Shown one piece after another: positions 28,541 to 37,302 of a stretch of 64,000 bases of DNA. Origin of the DNA: Ruminococcus sp. (GTDB lineage: Bacteria > Bacillota > Clostridia > Oscillospirales > Ruminococcaceae); the NCBI GenBank assembly GCA_029062165.1, contig JAIDQQ010000024.1:124001-188000 (forward strand). The letters are read 5' to 3'. The notes under the pieces were generated by a model. It saw only the letters and a program-made list of their open reading frames with translations, made no database searches and was not told the DNA's origin. The translations under genes and the position numbers were made by a program. Each line of letters opens with the position of its first letter. The stretch's first letter is position 1.

Positions 28541-29430
28541 AAAATAAAAGAAATATTCCGTATTCCGTAAGAAAATCGCTTTACGGATACGGATTCATAG
28601 GGTTATGGCTTTTCGGGACGGTCATATTTTTTCTGATACCGCTTGTCAAATCGCTGATTTATTCGTTCAGCGAAGTGACTATAGATTCCGGAAAAACTAT
28701 TACAGAATACGTCGGCTTTGAAAAATATATAAAAGTCCTCACAGAAGACGAAAAATTTACTGAATATCTTACGGATATGCTTATTGAAACTCTTTGGAAA
28801 ACTCCGGTTATAATAATATTTTCGTTGTTTATTGCCGTTATACTCAATCAGAAATTCAGGGGGCGGACTTTCGCAAGAGCTGTATTTTTTCTGCCGGTAA
28901 TAATAGTAACCGGTTCGGCTTACAGAATTATTACCGGTAATATAAATTCTTCCGGAAATAATGATATTTCAGATTTTTCAACAGTCCTGTCAACCGATTT
29001 CATGGGAGATTTTCTTGAATTTATAGGCATTTACGGTGTAAGCGACAAGGTAAATGATTTTATTTCAGCGGTGGCGGATAATATTTACGGTATTGTATGG
29101 AACAGCGGTATACAGATATTATTATTTCTGTCGGCGTTACAGAATATACCTGTTTCAGTGCGTGAAGCATCACTTATCGACGGTGCGACGGCATGGGAAT
29201 TTTTCTGGAAAATAACAGTACCGTATATAAAGCCATTTATCGTAGCAAATATAGTATTCACCGTAATAGATACTTTTACTAATCCTCTTAATAAAGTAAT
29301 GGAAAGAATATCGGTAATGCGTAATCAATGGGCATTCGGTGAGGCTTCCGCTATGGCGTGGTTTTATTTTGTGGTCATCATGCTTATAACTGTAGTAACA
29401 GTTATTATATTCAGTAAAAGAAGTGATTGA
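28537..29430 (+). CDS. sugar ABC transporter permease (MalF type), pair 2
   Basis: 297 residues with six membrane segments and EAA loop REASLIDGATAWEFFWKITVP. It overlaps the previous gene by ATGA. This is a second permease pair in the same cluster, with no second binding protein. An insertion of about 60 residues (near 145-185) lies between membrane segments. Confidence 0.9.
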   Translation: MKNKRNIPYSVRKSLYGYGFIGLWLFGTVIFFLIPLVKSLIYSFSEVTIDSGKTITEYVGFEKYIKVLTEDEKFTEYLTDMLIETLWKTPVIIIFSLFIAVILNQKFRGRTFARAVFFLPVIIVTGSAYRIITGNINSSGNNDISDFSTVLSTDFMGDFLEFIGIYGVSDKVNDFISAVADNIYGIVWNSGIQILLFLSALQNIPVSVREASLIDGATAWEFFWKITVPYIKPFIVANIVFTVIDTFTNPLNKVMERISVMRNQWAFGEASAMAWFYFVVIMLITVVTVIIFSKRSD

Positions 29431-29431
29431 T

Positions 29432-30331
29432 ATGTACAGATTTAAAAAATATATATGGAATTTTTTCCGGACAGTCATTCTTATATGTACGGAATTTATA
29501 GTAATATATCCTGTTATATACATGATTAGCTGTGCATTCCGTAAAAGTTCCGATATGAATGACCCGTCAGTGATATGGATTCCGAAACATTTCACACTTG
29601 ATGTAATAAAAGATACAATACAGGCTATGGATTTCGGAAACGCTCTGAAAAATACCTTGTTTCTGAATATCGGTTGTGCGGTGGTACAGGTCATTTCATG
29701 TGCGGTGACCGGTTACGGCTTTGCGAGATTCGATTTCATAGGGAAAAATTTTCTTTTCGGGATAGTCATAATGATGATATTAGTACCACCACAGATTATT
29801 TCATTACCGTTATATACACAGTTTATGAACTTCGGAGCGGGTAATTTCCGGATAAATCTTATTGACAGTATGTTTACTATGTATCTTCCGGCAATATCGG
29901 CAAACGGTCTGAAATCAGGTCTCATGATTCTTATTTTCAGACAGTTTTTCAGAGGATTTCCGAAAGAACTTGAGGAATCAGCTTACATAGACGGCTGTAC
30001 ACCTTTCAGAACTTTTATATCAGTCATAATGCCTAACGCCTTACCGGCTGTACTGACAGTCTTTCTTTTATCGGTAGTCATTTACTGGAATGATTTCTAT
30101 ACAGGTTCTGTATTTTTCCGGAATACTGAAACACTCGGACTTGCTCTTGAAAATCTCGACAGTAAACTTAAAATGCATCTTTTCGGAGAGAATACACAGA
30201 TAAGTCCGCATGAACAGATTGTCTGGCAGGAAGCAGGGTGTTTTCTTGTGTTGTCTCCGTTGCTGATTATGTATGTATTTTTACAGAAGCATTTCACAGA
30301 GGGCATAGAACGTTCCGGACTCATTATGTGA
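29432..30331 (+). CDS. carbohydrate ABC transporter permease (MalG type), pair 2
   Basis: 299 residues. ATG at 29432 is chosen; an in-frame GTG at 29423 inside the previous gene is possible. Six membrane segments and EAA loop EESAYIDGCTPFRTFISVIMP. The partner of the upstream permease and the last gene of the cluster. No strong terminator follows. Confidence 0.91.
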   Translation: MYRFKKYIWNFFRTVILICTEFIVIYPVIYMISCAFRKSSDMNDPSVIWIPKHFTLDVIKDTIQAMDFGNALKNTLFLNIGCAVVQVISCAVTGYGFARFDFIGKNFLFGIVIMMILVPPQIISLPLYTQFMNFGAGNFRINLIDSMFTMYLPAISANGLKSGLMILIFRQFFRGFPKELEESAYIDGCTPFRTFISVIMPNALPAVLTVFLLSVVIYWNDFYTGSVFFRNTETLGLALENLDSKLKMHLFGENTQISPHEQIVWQEAGCFLVLSPLLIMYVFLQKHFTEGIERSGLIM

Positions 30332-30418
30332 CGTTTGTTACAGTTTTGTAATATGTTTTTTGTGCATATTGTATAATAAAATCTTTGAATTTATCGTAAA
30401 AGTTTTCTGAAAAATCCA

Positions 30419-30447
30419 TTTACTTTAGTTTCCATTCGTGGTATAAT
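30419..30447 (+). promoter_or_regulatory. promoter of lipoprotein gene 30487
   Basis: TTTACT (30419-30424) and TATAAT (30442-30447), 17-base spacer. GGAGG lies 7 bases before the start. Confidence 0.7.
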
Positions 30448-30486
30448 ATATAGCATACAGGAAATCCCGCTTTATTTTCCGGAGGA

Positions 30487-31266
30487 ATGTATATGAAAAA
30501 ATCAATCATTCTGTTTGCAATGGTTTTAAGTATTGTATGTGCTTCATGCAGACAAAACAGTAAAGCAGAAAAAATTTCACAGTTCGTCGGAAAGTGGCAG
30601 GGTCTGAAAATTGTCGCCTACGGTGAAGAATGTGAAGAACTTTCTGATATACCTTTAAATACTTTATATCAGTTTGAACTTTGTGAAAATGGTTCGGTAA
30701 TATTCAGTGAAACTTCCAGAGAACTTATTGACAATGATGTTACATGGAACTGGCGTGAAATTTCAGACGGTACAGAAATTGAACTTTACAACAGTGATGA
30801 TGATACTGATGTTTGTACGCTTGACAGCGACGGGCTTTTATGTTTTTCGGAAAAGGATACAATACTTTATCTTGAAAAAGTCAGTGAGTTTTCACCTTAT
30901 GTTGAAATTCCGGAAGAAACTACAGAAAGTACTACCCATGAATATACAGATTCTGACCCCACTGCTTTTATCGGCGAATGGGAAAGTACTAAAATTTCTG
31001 TCCGGAATAAAAAACAGTATCTGATTACTGACTATTCACTGGAAGATATTTTCCGGCTTACGATAAACAGTGACAATACAGCAGTTGTTTCAGGTATTGA
31101 AATAAGCGGTTCTGAAAATCCTGTAAATTATACGTGGGGAATGGTCAGCGATACTGAAATAGAACTTTTCAGCAGTAACGGAAGTATTATTTTACTTTCA
31201 CTTGACAATAAAGGATTACTTGTATATGATAATTCTGATATGACTGTATATTTGAAGAAATTATAA
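30487..31266 (+). CDS. lipoprotein with two GKW-type repeat domains (paralogue 1)
   Basis: 259 residues. Signal peptide and lipobox (VCASC). Two tandem copies of a roughly 100-residue domain: copy A from FVGKWQGLKI to ILYLEKVSEF, copy B from FIGEWESTKI to TVYLKKL. The shared order is F(V/I)G(K/E)W, a middle (V)xYTWG..SDTEIEL and a terminal YLxK. The domain recurs once in each of the next two genes. It may be a lipocalin-like beta fold, unproven. Confidence 0.75.
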   Translation: MYMKKSIILFAMVLSIVCASCRQNSKAEKISQFVGKWQGLKIVAYGEECEELSDIPLNTLYQFELCENGSVIFSETSRELIDNDVTWNWREISDGTEIELYNSDDDTDVCTLDSDGLLCFSEKDTILYLEKVSEFSPYVEIPEETTESTTHEYTDSDPTAFIGEWESTKISVRNKKQYLITDYSLEDIFRLTINSDNTAVVSGIEISGSENPVNYTWGMVSDTEIELFSSNGSIILLSLDNKGLLVYDNSDMTVYLKKL

Positions 31267-31326
31267 AAATGCAGTTTCCGGTATTAATACCGATACTATA
31301 AAAAAACAAAAAGGAGATAACAATTT

Positions 31327-32145
31327 ATGAAAAAATTACTTGCACTTTTAATGGCTTGTGCTACTATGACCTGTGCTTTTGCATCATGCGGTGATGAGGG
31401 TGATGACGGTGCTGGCGGTTCTGTATCAACATCAGATGAGAGTTCCGTTTCTGAATCCGGTGCAGATAAAGTCGAAAGCGATAATGCAGACAAATCTGAC
31501 GAAGACGAAACTTCAGAAGAAAGTTCTGAAGAAGAATCCGAAGATGATTCCGTAGCAGACGACGAAACTACAGATGATGATACAGAAAAAACAACACTTC
31601 AGTTCCTTGATGATGTTGATTCCTCTGCTTTTGTCGGTAAGTGGGAATGCGAAAAACTCGTTGTTGAGGGCGAGGAAATGACTGACTTTATGGGTATGCC
31701 TCTTTATGCCGTTTATCAGCTTGACATAAAGGAAGACGGTACTGCTGTTATGGGTGAATCATTCAATGAACTTAGTGACGCAGAAGTTTCCATGACTTAT
31801 GAATGGGGCGTTATAAGCGATACTGAAATAGCTATCGTAAATGATACCGGCGATACTATGCGTTTCAGCTATGACGGAACATATATTATAGGTACAGAAG
31901 AAGGTTTCGACGAACAGATTTATTTTGCTAAGGTTGACGAGTTCACACCGTTTGACTTCGAGGCTTTCATGAATGAATTCCAGGAGGGTCTTGACGATAT
32001 CGAAATTGATGACTCCGTTTTTGACAGCTCATCCGGTGAAAATTCTGACGAAGTTGTTGACGGTGAAGTTTCTGATACAGGCGAATCTGTTGATACAGTC
32101 GACGAGGAAAACGTTGAAACACCTGAAGAATCTGTAGCAGAATAA
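31327..32145 (+). CDS. lipoprotein with acidic linker and one GKW-type domain (paralogue 2)
   Basis: 272 residues. Signal peptide with lipobox (FASC), then a long Asp/Glu/Ser linker (about 25-95), one domain (about 98-208, starting FVGKWECEKL with YEWGVISDTEIAI) and a very acidic tail. AAAGGAG lies 9 bases before the ATG. It is 60 bases after paralogue 1 and 15 before paralogue 3. Confidence 0.75.
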   Translation: MKKLLALLMACATMTCAFASCGDEGDDGAGGSVSTSDESSVSESGADKVESDNADKSDEDETSEESSEEESEDDSVADDETTDDDTEKTTLQFLDDVDSSAFVGKWECEKLVVEGEEMTDFMGMPLYAVYQLDIKEDGTAVMGESFNELSDAEVSMTYEWGVISDTEIAIVNDTGDTMRFSYDGTYIIGTEEGFDEQIYFAKVDEFTPFDFEAFMNEFQEGLDDIEIDDSVFDSSSGENSDEVVDGEVSDTGESVDTVDEENVETPEESVAE

Positions 32146-32160
32146 TTTCAGGTGAACACC

Positions 32161-32745
32161 ATGAAAAAATTACTTGTATTTCTGACAGCCTGTGCTATGA
32201 TGTCTGTTATGTTTTCTTGCGGTGAAAAGGAAGAAAGTTCCGCCGGTGACAGTTCTGTAGTCCAGCCGGTAACTCATGAATATGACGAAAGTGTTGATAA
32301 AAGTATTTTTGTCGGAAAATGGGAATGTTGCAGACTTGTTGTGAACGGTAATGAAACGACTTCCTACAGAGGTATTCCTATTTATGCTGTTTTTCAGTAT
32401 AATGTACTTGAAGACGGTACAGTTACTCTTCCTGATTCCCTTATGGAAGTTGCAGACCCTAACAATCCTGTAAATTATACATGGGGAGCAATCAGCGATA
32501 CTGAAATGGAGATAGTCGGCTCTAACGGAAGTGTTGTAGCATATAAACTCAATGACGGAAAACTTGAAAATACAGACAAAAACAGTCAAGAAATCTATCT
32601 TGAAAAAGTTGACGAATTTCAATATTTTGACTTCAAATCATTCTATGAAGAAATGGTAGACCAGTTTGTTATAACACCTGTGGAGACTGACGCAGCCGGA
32701 AATATTATCGGTGAGGGCGAACCGATTACGATAGGCGGAGATTAA
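32161..32745 (+). CDS. lipoprotein with one GKW-type domain (paralogue 3)
   Basis: 194 residues. ATG at 32161, with AGGTGA 7 bases upstream; an in-frame GTG at 32152 overlaps that site and is less likely. Lipobox MFSC. One domain (about 45-150: FVGKWECCRL, YTWGAISDTEMEI, IYLEKVDEF). A weak hairpin with a broken stem and T-run follows the stop near 32752-32793. Confidence 0.74.
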   Translation: MKKLLVFLTACAMMSVMFSCGEKEESSAGDSSVVQPVTHEYDESVDKSIFVGKWECCRLVVNGNETTSYRGIPIYAVFQYNVLEDGTVTLPDSLMEVADPNNPVNYTWGAISDTEMEIVGSNGSVVAYKLNDGKLENTDKNSQEIYLEKVDEFQYFDFKSFYEEMVDQFVITPVETDAAGNIIGEGEPITIGGD

Positions 32746-32810
32746 ATAATCAGACGGCGTACTTTATTATAAAAAGTCCGTTGTTTTTCAGATTATAAGG
32801 AGGTGTATTT

Positions 32811-33488
32811 ATGTCATTCAGATTAAATGATGTAGTACCGTGGGGAAGAAATTTCAGTGAATACGTTAATATGTTCAATCTGACTGAAAGCGATTTATCA
32901 AAGAAAATTGCCGGTTTCGGAGATGGTCCGGCAAGTTTCAACTATGAAGCAACCGCAAAGGGTTATGATGTCGTTTCTTTTGACCCTGTTTATCAGTTTT
33001 CAAAGGAAGAAATCAGTAAACGTATTGAGGAAGTACGTATTATAGTCATGCAACAGATGAAAGAAAACATGGATAATTACGTATGGGAAAATATACGGAA
33101 TTTAAATGAACTTGAAAATCTGCGTATGTCAGCTATGCGGTTGTTTTTATCGGATTATGATTGCGGAAAAGCTGAAAATCGTTATATTTTCCATGCACTC
33201 CCTGAAAAGCTACCGTATAATGACAATACTTTTGATATTGGTTTGAGTTCACATTTTCTTATGATGTATACTTCATTGGGATATGATTTTCATATTAAAG
33301 CAATATCCGAAATGTTAAGAGTTTGTCGGGAAATACGTATCTTTCCGATAGTTGACCTTGATGCTAATAAAACATCGCTTATAAATGATGTTTTAAGTTA
33401 CTTCAATAATCATTATACTACTGAAATCGTAACGACAAATTATGAATTTCAGAAAGGTGAAAATAAACTGCTTATTATAACTAAATAA
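32811..33488 (+). CDS. SAM-dependent methyltransferase-like protein
   Basis: 225 residues. AAGGAGGTG is at a good distance before ATG. GFGDGPASFNYEATAKGYDVVSFDP fits a Rossmann motif I with the acidic end of strand 2, and HALPEKLPYNDNTFDIGLSSHFLMMY resembles motif IV-V of class I methyltransferases. The leading helical segment is AxWGRNFSEYVNMF-like. No target can be named. It converges on luxS across a bidirectional terminator. Confidence 0.7.
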   Translation: MSFRLNDVVPWGRNFSEYVNMFNLTESDLSKKIAGFGDGPASFNYEATAKGYDVVSFDPVYQFSKEEISKRIEEVRIIVMQQMKENMDNYVWENIRNLNELENLRMSAMRLFLSDYDCGKAENRYIFHALPEKLPYNDNTFDIGLSSHFLMMYTSLGYDFHIKAISEMLRVCREIRIFPIVDLDANKTSLINDVLSYFNNHYTTEIVTTNYEFQKGENKLLIITK

Positions 33489-33490
33489 AT

Positions 33491-33529
33491 AAAAAACGGA
33501 CTTTCTTATAAAAAAAGTCCGTTTTTTTG
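33491..33529. terminator. bidirectional terminator, methyltransferase / luxS
   Basis: AAAAAACGGACTT pairs with AAGTCCGTTTTTT, leaving a short loop. The T-run is flanked by the recurring GCGTGTTAAATT motif (33535-33546). Confidence 0.87.
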
Positions 33530-33540
33530 TGTTTTGCGTG

Positions 33541-34020
33541 TTAAATTATTTCCTTGCCGTAATGCCATGAATAGTCAAGCATTTCCACTGTATAGCCGTC
33601 AAGTTTTTCAAGCAGTGGGAGTACATCTTTTTTGGCTGATTCTAAATCATGTTCAAGATAATTTCCGCACTCCACAGCGGAACAACCCATTATTTCGCCG
33701 TCGTATTCCGATATGTACTTATATGCATCTCTTACAAGTTTTATGGCGTTTTCGTGTGGAAGTCCACGGGTGAGCAGGTAAAAACCAGTCCGGCAACCCA
33801 TTGGACCTACATATATTATATTCTTTCCGTATTCGGAATTTCTTGCGTATGTTGCGAAAATGTGTTCAATGGTATGCAGTGACGGATTAGAAATATATTT
33901 CCCACCGTTAGGGCGTACCATTCTTACATCATATGTAACAATATCGTCGTCGGTACGTGATATGTACATACCTACACCGAATTTAGTGTGGTCAACCTGA
34001 AAACTTGCTATTTTTTCCAT
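33541..34020 (-). CDS. luxS: S-ribosylhomocysteine lyase LuxS
   Basis: 159 residues. It cleaves S-ribosylhomocysteine to homocysteine and DPD, the precursor of autoinducer-2. The metal site is visible: HTIEHIFAT (two His) and the Cys in GPMGCRTGFY. The start ATG follows the stop of the pseudouridine synthase gene by one base, so it is co-transcribed. No Pfs gene is nearby. Confidence 0.97.
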   Translation of the reverse strand: MEKIASFQVDHTKFGVGMYISRTDDDIVTYDVRMVRPNGGKYISNPSLHTIEHIFATYARNSEYGKNIIYVGPMGCRTGFYLLTRGLPHENAIKLVRDAYKYISEYDGEIMGCSAVECGNYLEHDLESAKKDVLPLLEKLDGYTVEMLDYSWHYGKEII

Positions 34021-34021
34021 A

Positions 34022-34837
34022 TTAAAAAACTCCGTTCATTAGATTTTTCATATCGTCGGGTATATCCGACTTTATAGTTATAACTTCGTCCGTGAGTGGA
34101 TTTCTGAAAGACATCATACCACAGTGAAGAGCCTGTCTTGAAATATCCTGACGACTTCCGCCGTATAAGTCATCACCGGCGAGGGCGTGACCGATATGCG
34201 AAAAATGTACTCTTATCTGGTGAGTTCGTCCGGTTTCAAGATGTATTTCAAGAAGTGAATATTTTTCGTTATGTGCGATACGTCTGTAGTGTGTAAATGC
34301 CGTCTGACCGTCCGGACGAACACACCGTACTATTATTGATTCGCATTCACGTGCGATAGGTGCGTTGACAGTACCGGAAATATCTGTTATTCCGTGGACT
34401 ATCGCATAATATGTTTTTGTACATGATTTCTGTAAAATATTTGCGGAAAAAGGATTCTTTGCAATTACTACAAGTCCGGAAGTATCTTTGTCAAGACGGT
34501 TTACCGGTCTGAAAGTAAGTTCCGGATATAGATATGCAAAATAATTACCGACTGTATCTCCCTGATGTTTTATGGATGGGTGTACAGGTATTCCGGCAGG
34601 TTTATCGAAAATAACGAGATTTTCATTTTCAAAAGCTACCGGAATATCAAGTGCCGGATTAGGTTCAAGAAATTTACTGTCATTTATTTTCAGTATAATT
34701 ATATCGCCGTCATAAACAGTATCAATCGTGCGTATAGTCGTACCGTTACGTGTAATGCCGTTTTCCTCACGTTTCAGTCTGGTGAGTAAACGCCGTGAAA
34801 CGTCTTTTTTTTCCGTAAGAAATTTTTGCAGGGTCAT
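34022..34837 (-). CDS. RluA-family pseudouridine synthase
   Basis: 271 residues. It isomerises uridine in rRNA or tRNA. An S4-like N-terminal region (RRLLTRLKREENGITRNG) precedes the catalytic domain; the catalytic Asp is in RLDKDTSGLVV. Its first 71 bases overlap the 3' end of the upstream membrane protein gene in another frame; the S4-like part supports this start. It sits between the membrane gene and luxS. Confidence 0.93.
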   Translation of the reverse strand: MTLQKFLTEKKDVSRRLLTRLKREENGITRNGTTIRTIDTVYDGDIIILKINDSKFLEPNPALDIPVAFENENLVIFDKPAGIPVHPSIKHQGDTVGNYFAYLYPELTFRPVNRLDKDTSGLVVIAKNPFSANILQKSCTKTYYAIVHGITDISGTVNAPIARECESIIVRCVRPDGQTAFTHYRRIAHNEKYSLLEIHLETGRTHQIRVHFSHIGHALAGDDLYGGSRQDISRQALHCGMMSFRNPLTDEVITIKSDIPDDMKNLMNGVF

Positions 34838-35627
34838 CGGATTTTTTGAATTTACGGTTAATTTTAATTCTTTCAGAATAGTCGTCCTCCCTAACGTAAA
34901 TGGAAATGCTTAAAGAAAAAGCTGTCATAAGTTCCGGCAGAAAGTAAAGAGATGTCAGGGGTATGATTACAGGGAAAAAATACGTGATAAACAGTTTAAT
35001 CATACCTGAATGCCGTCCACGCATGAACCGGAATGAATATCTTACTGACCGGAATACGCTTTTCTGTGGGAAGTGTGCCATAAGAAACGGTACTACAAAC
35101 AGCGTCAGACGGACATTCAGCCAGAAATACAGCGATAATATCGTAAATACAACAGCCTGTACCACTATGAATAAATCATCTGTATGCATGATAAGATAGT
35201 AAGTTATAAGTCCGCATATACCGGCAGGAACAAGTGCGAGTATACCTATAAATTTTGTCCATAACGACAATGCAAGACTTCTTCCGAAATTCCTGCCGTT
35301 CACGAATATATCCGACAATGGCGTGAAATGGTCATTATCGTAACATATTTCACATAACCGATATGCCGATACATATACAAGGGGTGCGGTAGTCAGCCAC
35401 CGGAGTATCATAGTAAATATGGCAATAGTAACCTGTAAAGGATTTTCACCGCTGAAAAGTTCAACAGGTTGTATTTCCCCGACGTAAATCAACAGGCTAT
35501 AGACAGTCGCCTCTACAGACCGGAAAAATATTTCCGGAAGAAGCGGAAGTAAACATATTATAACAGTACTTATGCGTTTATGTTTAAGTAAAGCCTTTGA
35601 ATATTTAATCAGTTCCCATAGCTTCAT
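34767..35627 (-). CDS. six-span integral membrane protein
   Basis: 286 residues with about six hydrophobic segments between 15 and 245 and a basic C-terminal tail. A distant resemblance to DUF975-like proteins is possible (segment VPFLMAHFPQKSVFRSVRYS) but not secure. CCGGAGGTA lies 6 bases before the ATG. It is first in a three-gene minus-strand unit with the pseudouridine synthase and luxS. Confidence 0.65.
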   Translation of the reverse strand: MKLWELIKYSKALLKHKRISTVIICLLPLLPEIFFRSVEATVYSLLIYVGEIQPVELFSGENPLQVTIAIFTMILRWLTTAPLVYVSAYRLCEICYDNDHFTPLSDIFVNGRNFGRSLALSLWTKFIGILALVPAGICGLITYYLIMHTDDLFIVVQAVVFTILSLYFWLNVRLTLFVVPFLMAHFPQKSVFRSVRYSFRFMRGRHSGMIKLFITYFFPVIIPLTSLYFLPELMTAFSLSISIYVREDDYSERIKINRKFKKSDDPAKISYGKKRRFTAFTHQTET

Positions 35628-35686
35628 AGAATATACCTCCGGAATTTTTAGATATATTATGTCACAGAAACTGTAAAAATATTCAA

Positions 35687-36331
35687 TTACAGAAATTCTT
35701 CCGGTACTTTATTATACGGACAGTATCCTAAAATCTCGAAAGCCTGCGAGTTCAGCCACATTTGAGCAGTAACAAGAATGTCGAAACCCTCGCCGAACGG
35801 TGCTGTAAGAACATCGGGATTATATTTAGGTAATCCGAAACACAACAGCATATTCGAGATTATTCCACCATGTGTTATTATCGCACTGTTAGTAATGCCG
35901 TCGTTCATCATGTCGATTATTATATTATGAATCGCCTTGTAAGTCCGTGCGGTCATCTGCTGTAGGCTCTCACCGTTAGGGGCGTGGGAATCTGTACCGC
36001 CTTTTAACCATTTCAGATAATCCGGATTTTTTATTAACTCGTCGACGCTTTTATTTTCAAAGTCTCCGAAGTCTATTTCACGTAAGTCATCTACCGTAAT
36101 AAGTTGAGTTTCCGGAAAAAGTATATCAGCAGTTTCTGTACATCTTTTCAGCGGTGAACTGTATACCCTGTGTACTATCGGATAGTCAAACTCGTCCATT
36201 TTGGAAGCTATTTCCGCCGCCCCCTTATCTGACAGCGGAACATCTGTTTTTCCTATGTAGATACCGTTTTCATTGGCGACGGTCATACCGTGCCGGATAA
36301 CACTTATTCTGTAACCTTTAATATTAATCAA
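35687..36331 (-). CDS. histidine phosphatase family protein
   Basis: About 214 residues. The phosphoglycerate mutase-like fold shows the catalytic His in ISVIRHGMT, the second motif SSPLKRCTETA, and the late His in IITHGGIIS. The ORF can be read upstream to 36490, but a consensus promoter (36354-36382) overlaps that part, so the start must be nearer 36331. TTG at 36331 abuts GAAAGGA; an ATT at 36322 has better spacing, so the exact start is open. Substrate unknown. Confidence 0.85.
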   Translation of the reverse strand: MINIKGYRISVIRHGMTVANENGIYIGKTDVPLSDKGAAEIASKMDEFDYPIVHRVYSSPLKRCTETADILFPETQLITVDDLREIDFGDFENKSVDELIKNPDYLKWLKGGTDSHAPNGESLQQMTARTYKAIHNIIIDMMNDGITNSAIITHGGIISNMLLCFGLPKYNPDVLTAPFGEGFDILVTAQMWLNSQAFEILGYCPYNKVPEEFL

Positions 36332-36353
36332 TCCTTTCAAGACCGTATAATTA

Positions 36354-36382
36354 ATTATAGTATTCCGGAAGTTTTTTGTCAA
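36354..36382 (-). promoter_or_regulatory. promoter of histidine phosphatase gene
   Basis: Minus-strand TTGACA (36377-36382) and TATAAT (36354-36359), 17-base spacer. It excludes the upstream ATG codons as starts. Confidence 0.87.
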
Positions 36383-36491
36383 GTGAAATGTATAGTCAAA
36401 ATGCATAAAAAACAGATGTTTTTTTTTAACTTCCGGCAAATATAATGAAAAGTTTGTCAGAAATCCGGAAATTATTTCATATTTCACCATA

Positions 36492-36520
36492 TTTACATAT
36501 TATACAAAATGTATTATAAT
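36492..36520 (+). promoter_or_regulatory. promoter of XRE gene 36558
   Basis: TTTACA (36492-36497) and TATAAT (36515-36520), 17-base spacer. The gene's AGGAGG lies between it and the ATG. Confidence 0.8.
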
Positions 36521-36557
36521 ATATATTAGATTACATTATTTCAGGAGGTTTATTGAA

Positions 36558-37259
36558 ATGAATTCAGATTTTGCAAGAATAATCACATTACAGCGTAAGG
36601 AACGTCATATCAGTCAGAAACAGGCGGCAAATGATTTAGGTATATCACAGGCATTACTTTCGCACTATGAAAAGGGAATCCGTGAATGTGGACTTAGTTT
36701 TCTTGTCAAGATAGCGGATTACTATAACGTATCGTGTGACTATCTTCTCGGACGTACTCCCGAACCTGACGGGAAAAATATTACTATTGAGGACATTCCC
36801 GACGACGACGGCAATAATAAACTTGAAATGCCTTCCCCGAAGATTATAAACTTCAACAGACGTATTGTAAATAATTCAATCAGTCTGCTGTTCAGTTTCG
36901 CACAGAAAGCCAACAGTATAACTCTTATAAAAGAGGTATCAACATATTTGATGTTGACGGTCTATAAACTTTTCCGGATAGTCTATAATGCCAATCCGCA
37001 TAATGACCAGAAATTATTCCGTATTCCGAAAGTAATCGCAAATGACAGTGCAGACGCAATCATAGCTATGAGTGAGGCAAATATAAAAGCCGCTTCAAGT
37101 GGTATATCCCTTGACGGTAACGACAGTGTAAAAGATTTTGAGACTCTTTACGTAACTACCGCAACCCTACAGAAAGATTACGCACAGTATTCTTCGTCAT
37201 TACTTAACCTCATAAAGCGTAGTGAGGAAAAAATAGCCCGTACCCGTGAAAAATACTGA
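36558..37259 (+). CDS. XRE-family regulator with helical C-terminal domain
   Basis: 233 residues. HTH_3 at about 8-65 (ISQKQAANDLGISQALLSHYEKG, in the form split by a turn, ending CDYLLGRTPEPDG). The rest is mostly helical and unrecognised. It has its own promoter and a terminator shared with the methylase gene that converges on it. It is not obviously a restriction-modification controller: those are usually short. Confidence 0.83.
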   Translation: MNSDFARIITLQRKERHISQKQAANDLGISQALLSHYEKGIRECGLSFLVKIADYYNVSCDYLLGRTPEPDGKNITIEDIPDDDGNNKLEMPSPKIINFNRRIVNNSISLLFSFAQKANSITLIKEVSTYLMLTVYKLFRIVYNANPHNDQKLFRIPKVIANDSADAIIAMSEANIKAASSGISLDGNDSVKDFETLYVTTATLQKDYAQYSSSLLNLIKRSEEKIARTREKY

Positions 37260-37265
37260 AAATAA

Positions 37266-37301
37266 CCGCACCGGCTTATAAAAGTCAGTGCGGATTTTTT
37301 T
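37266..37301. terminator. terminator between XRE gene and methylase gene
   Basis: CCGCACCGGCTT pairs with AAGTCAGTGCGG with one mismatch and one G-U, followed by T-runs. It sits just before the methylase stop, so it may serve both strands. Confidence 0.7.
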
Positions 37302-37302
37302 G

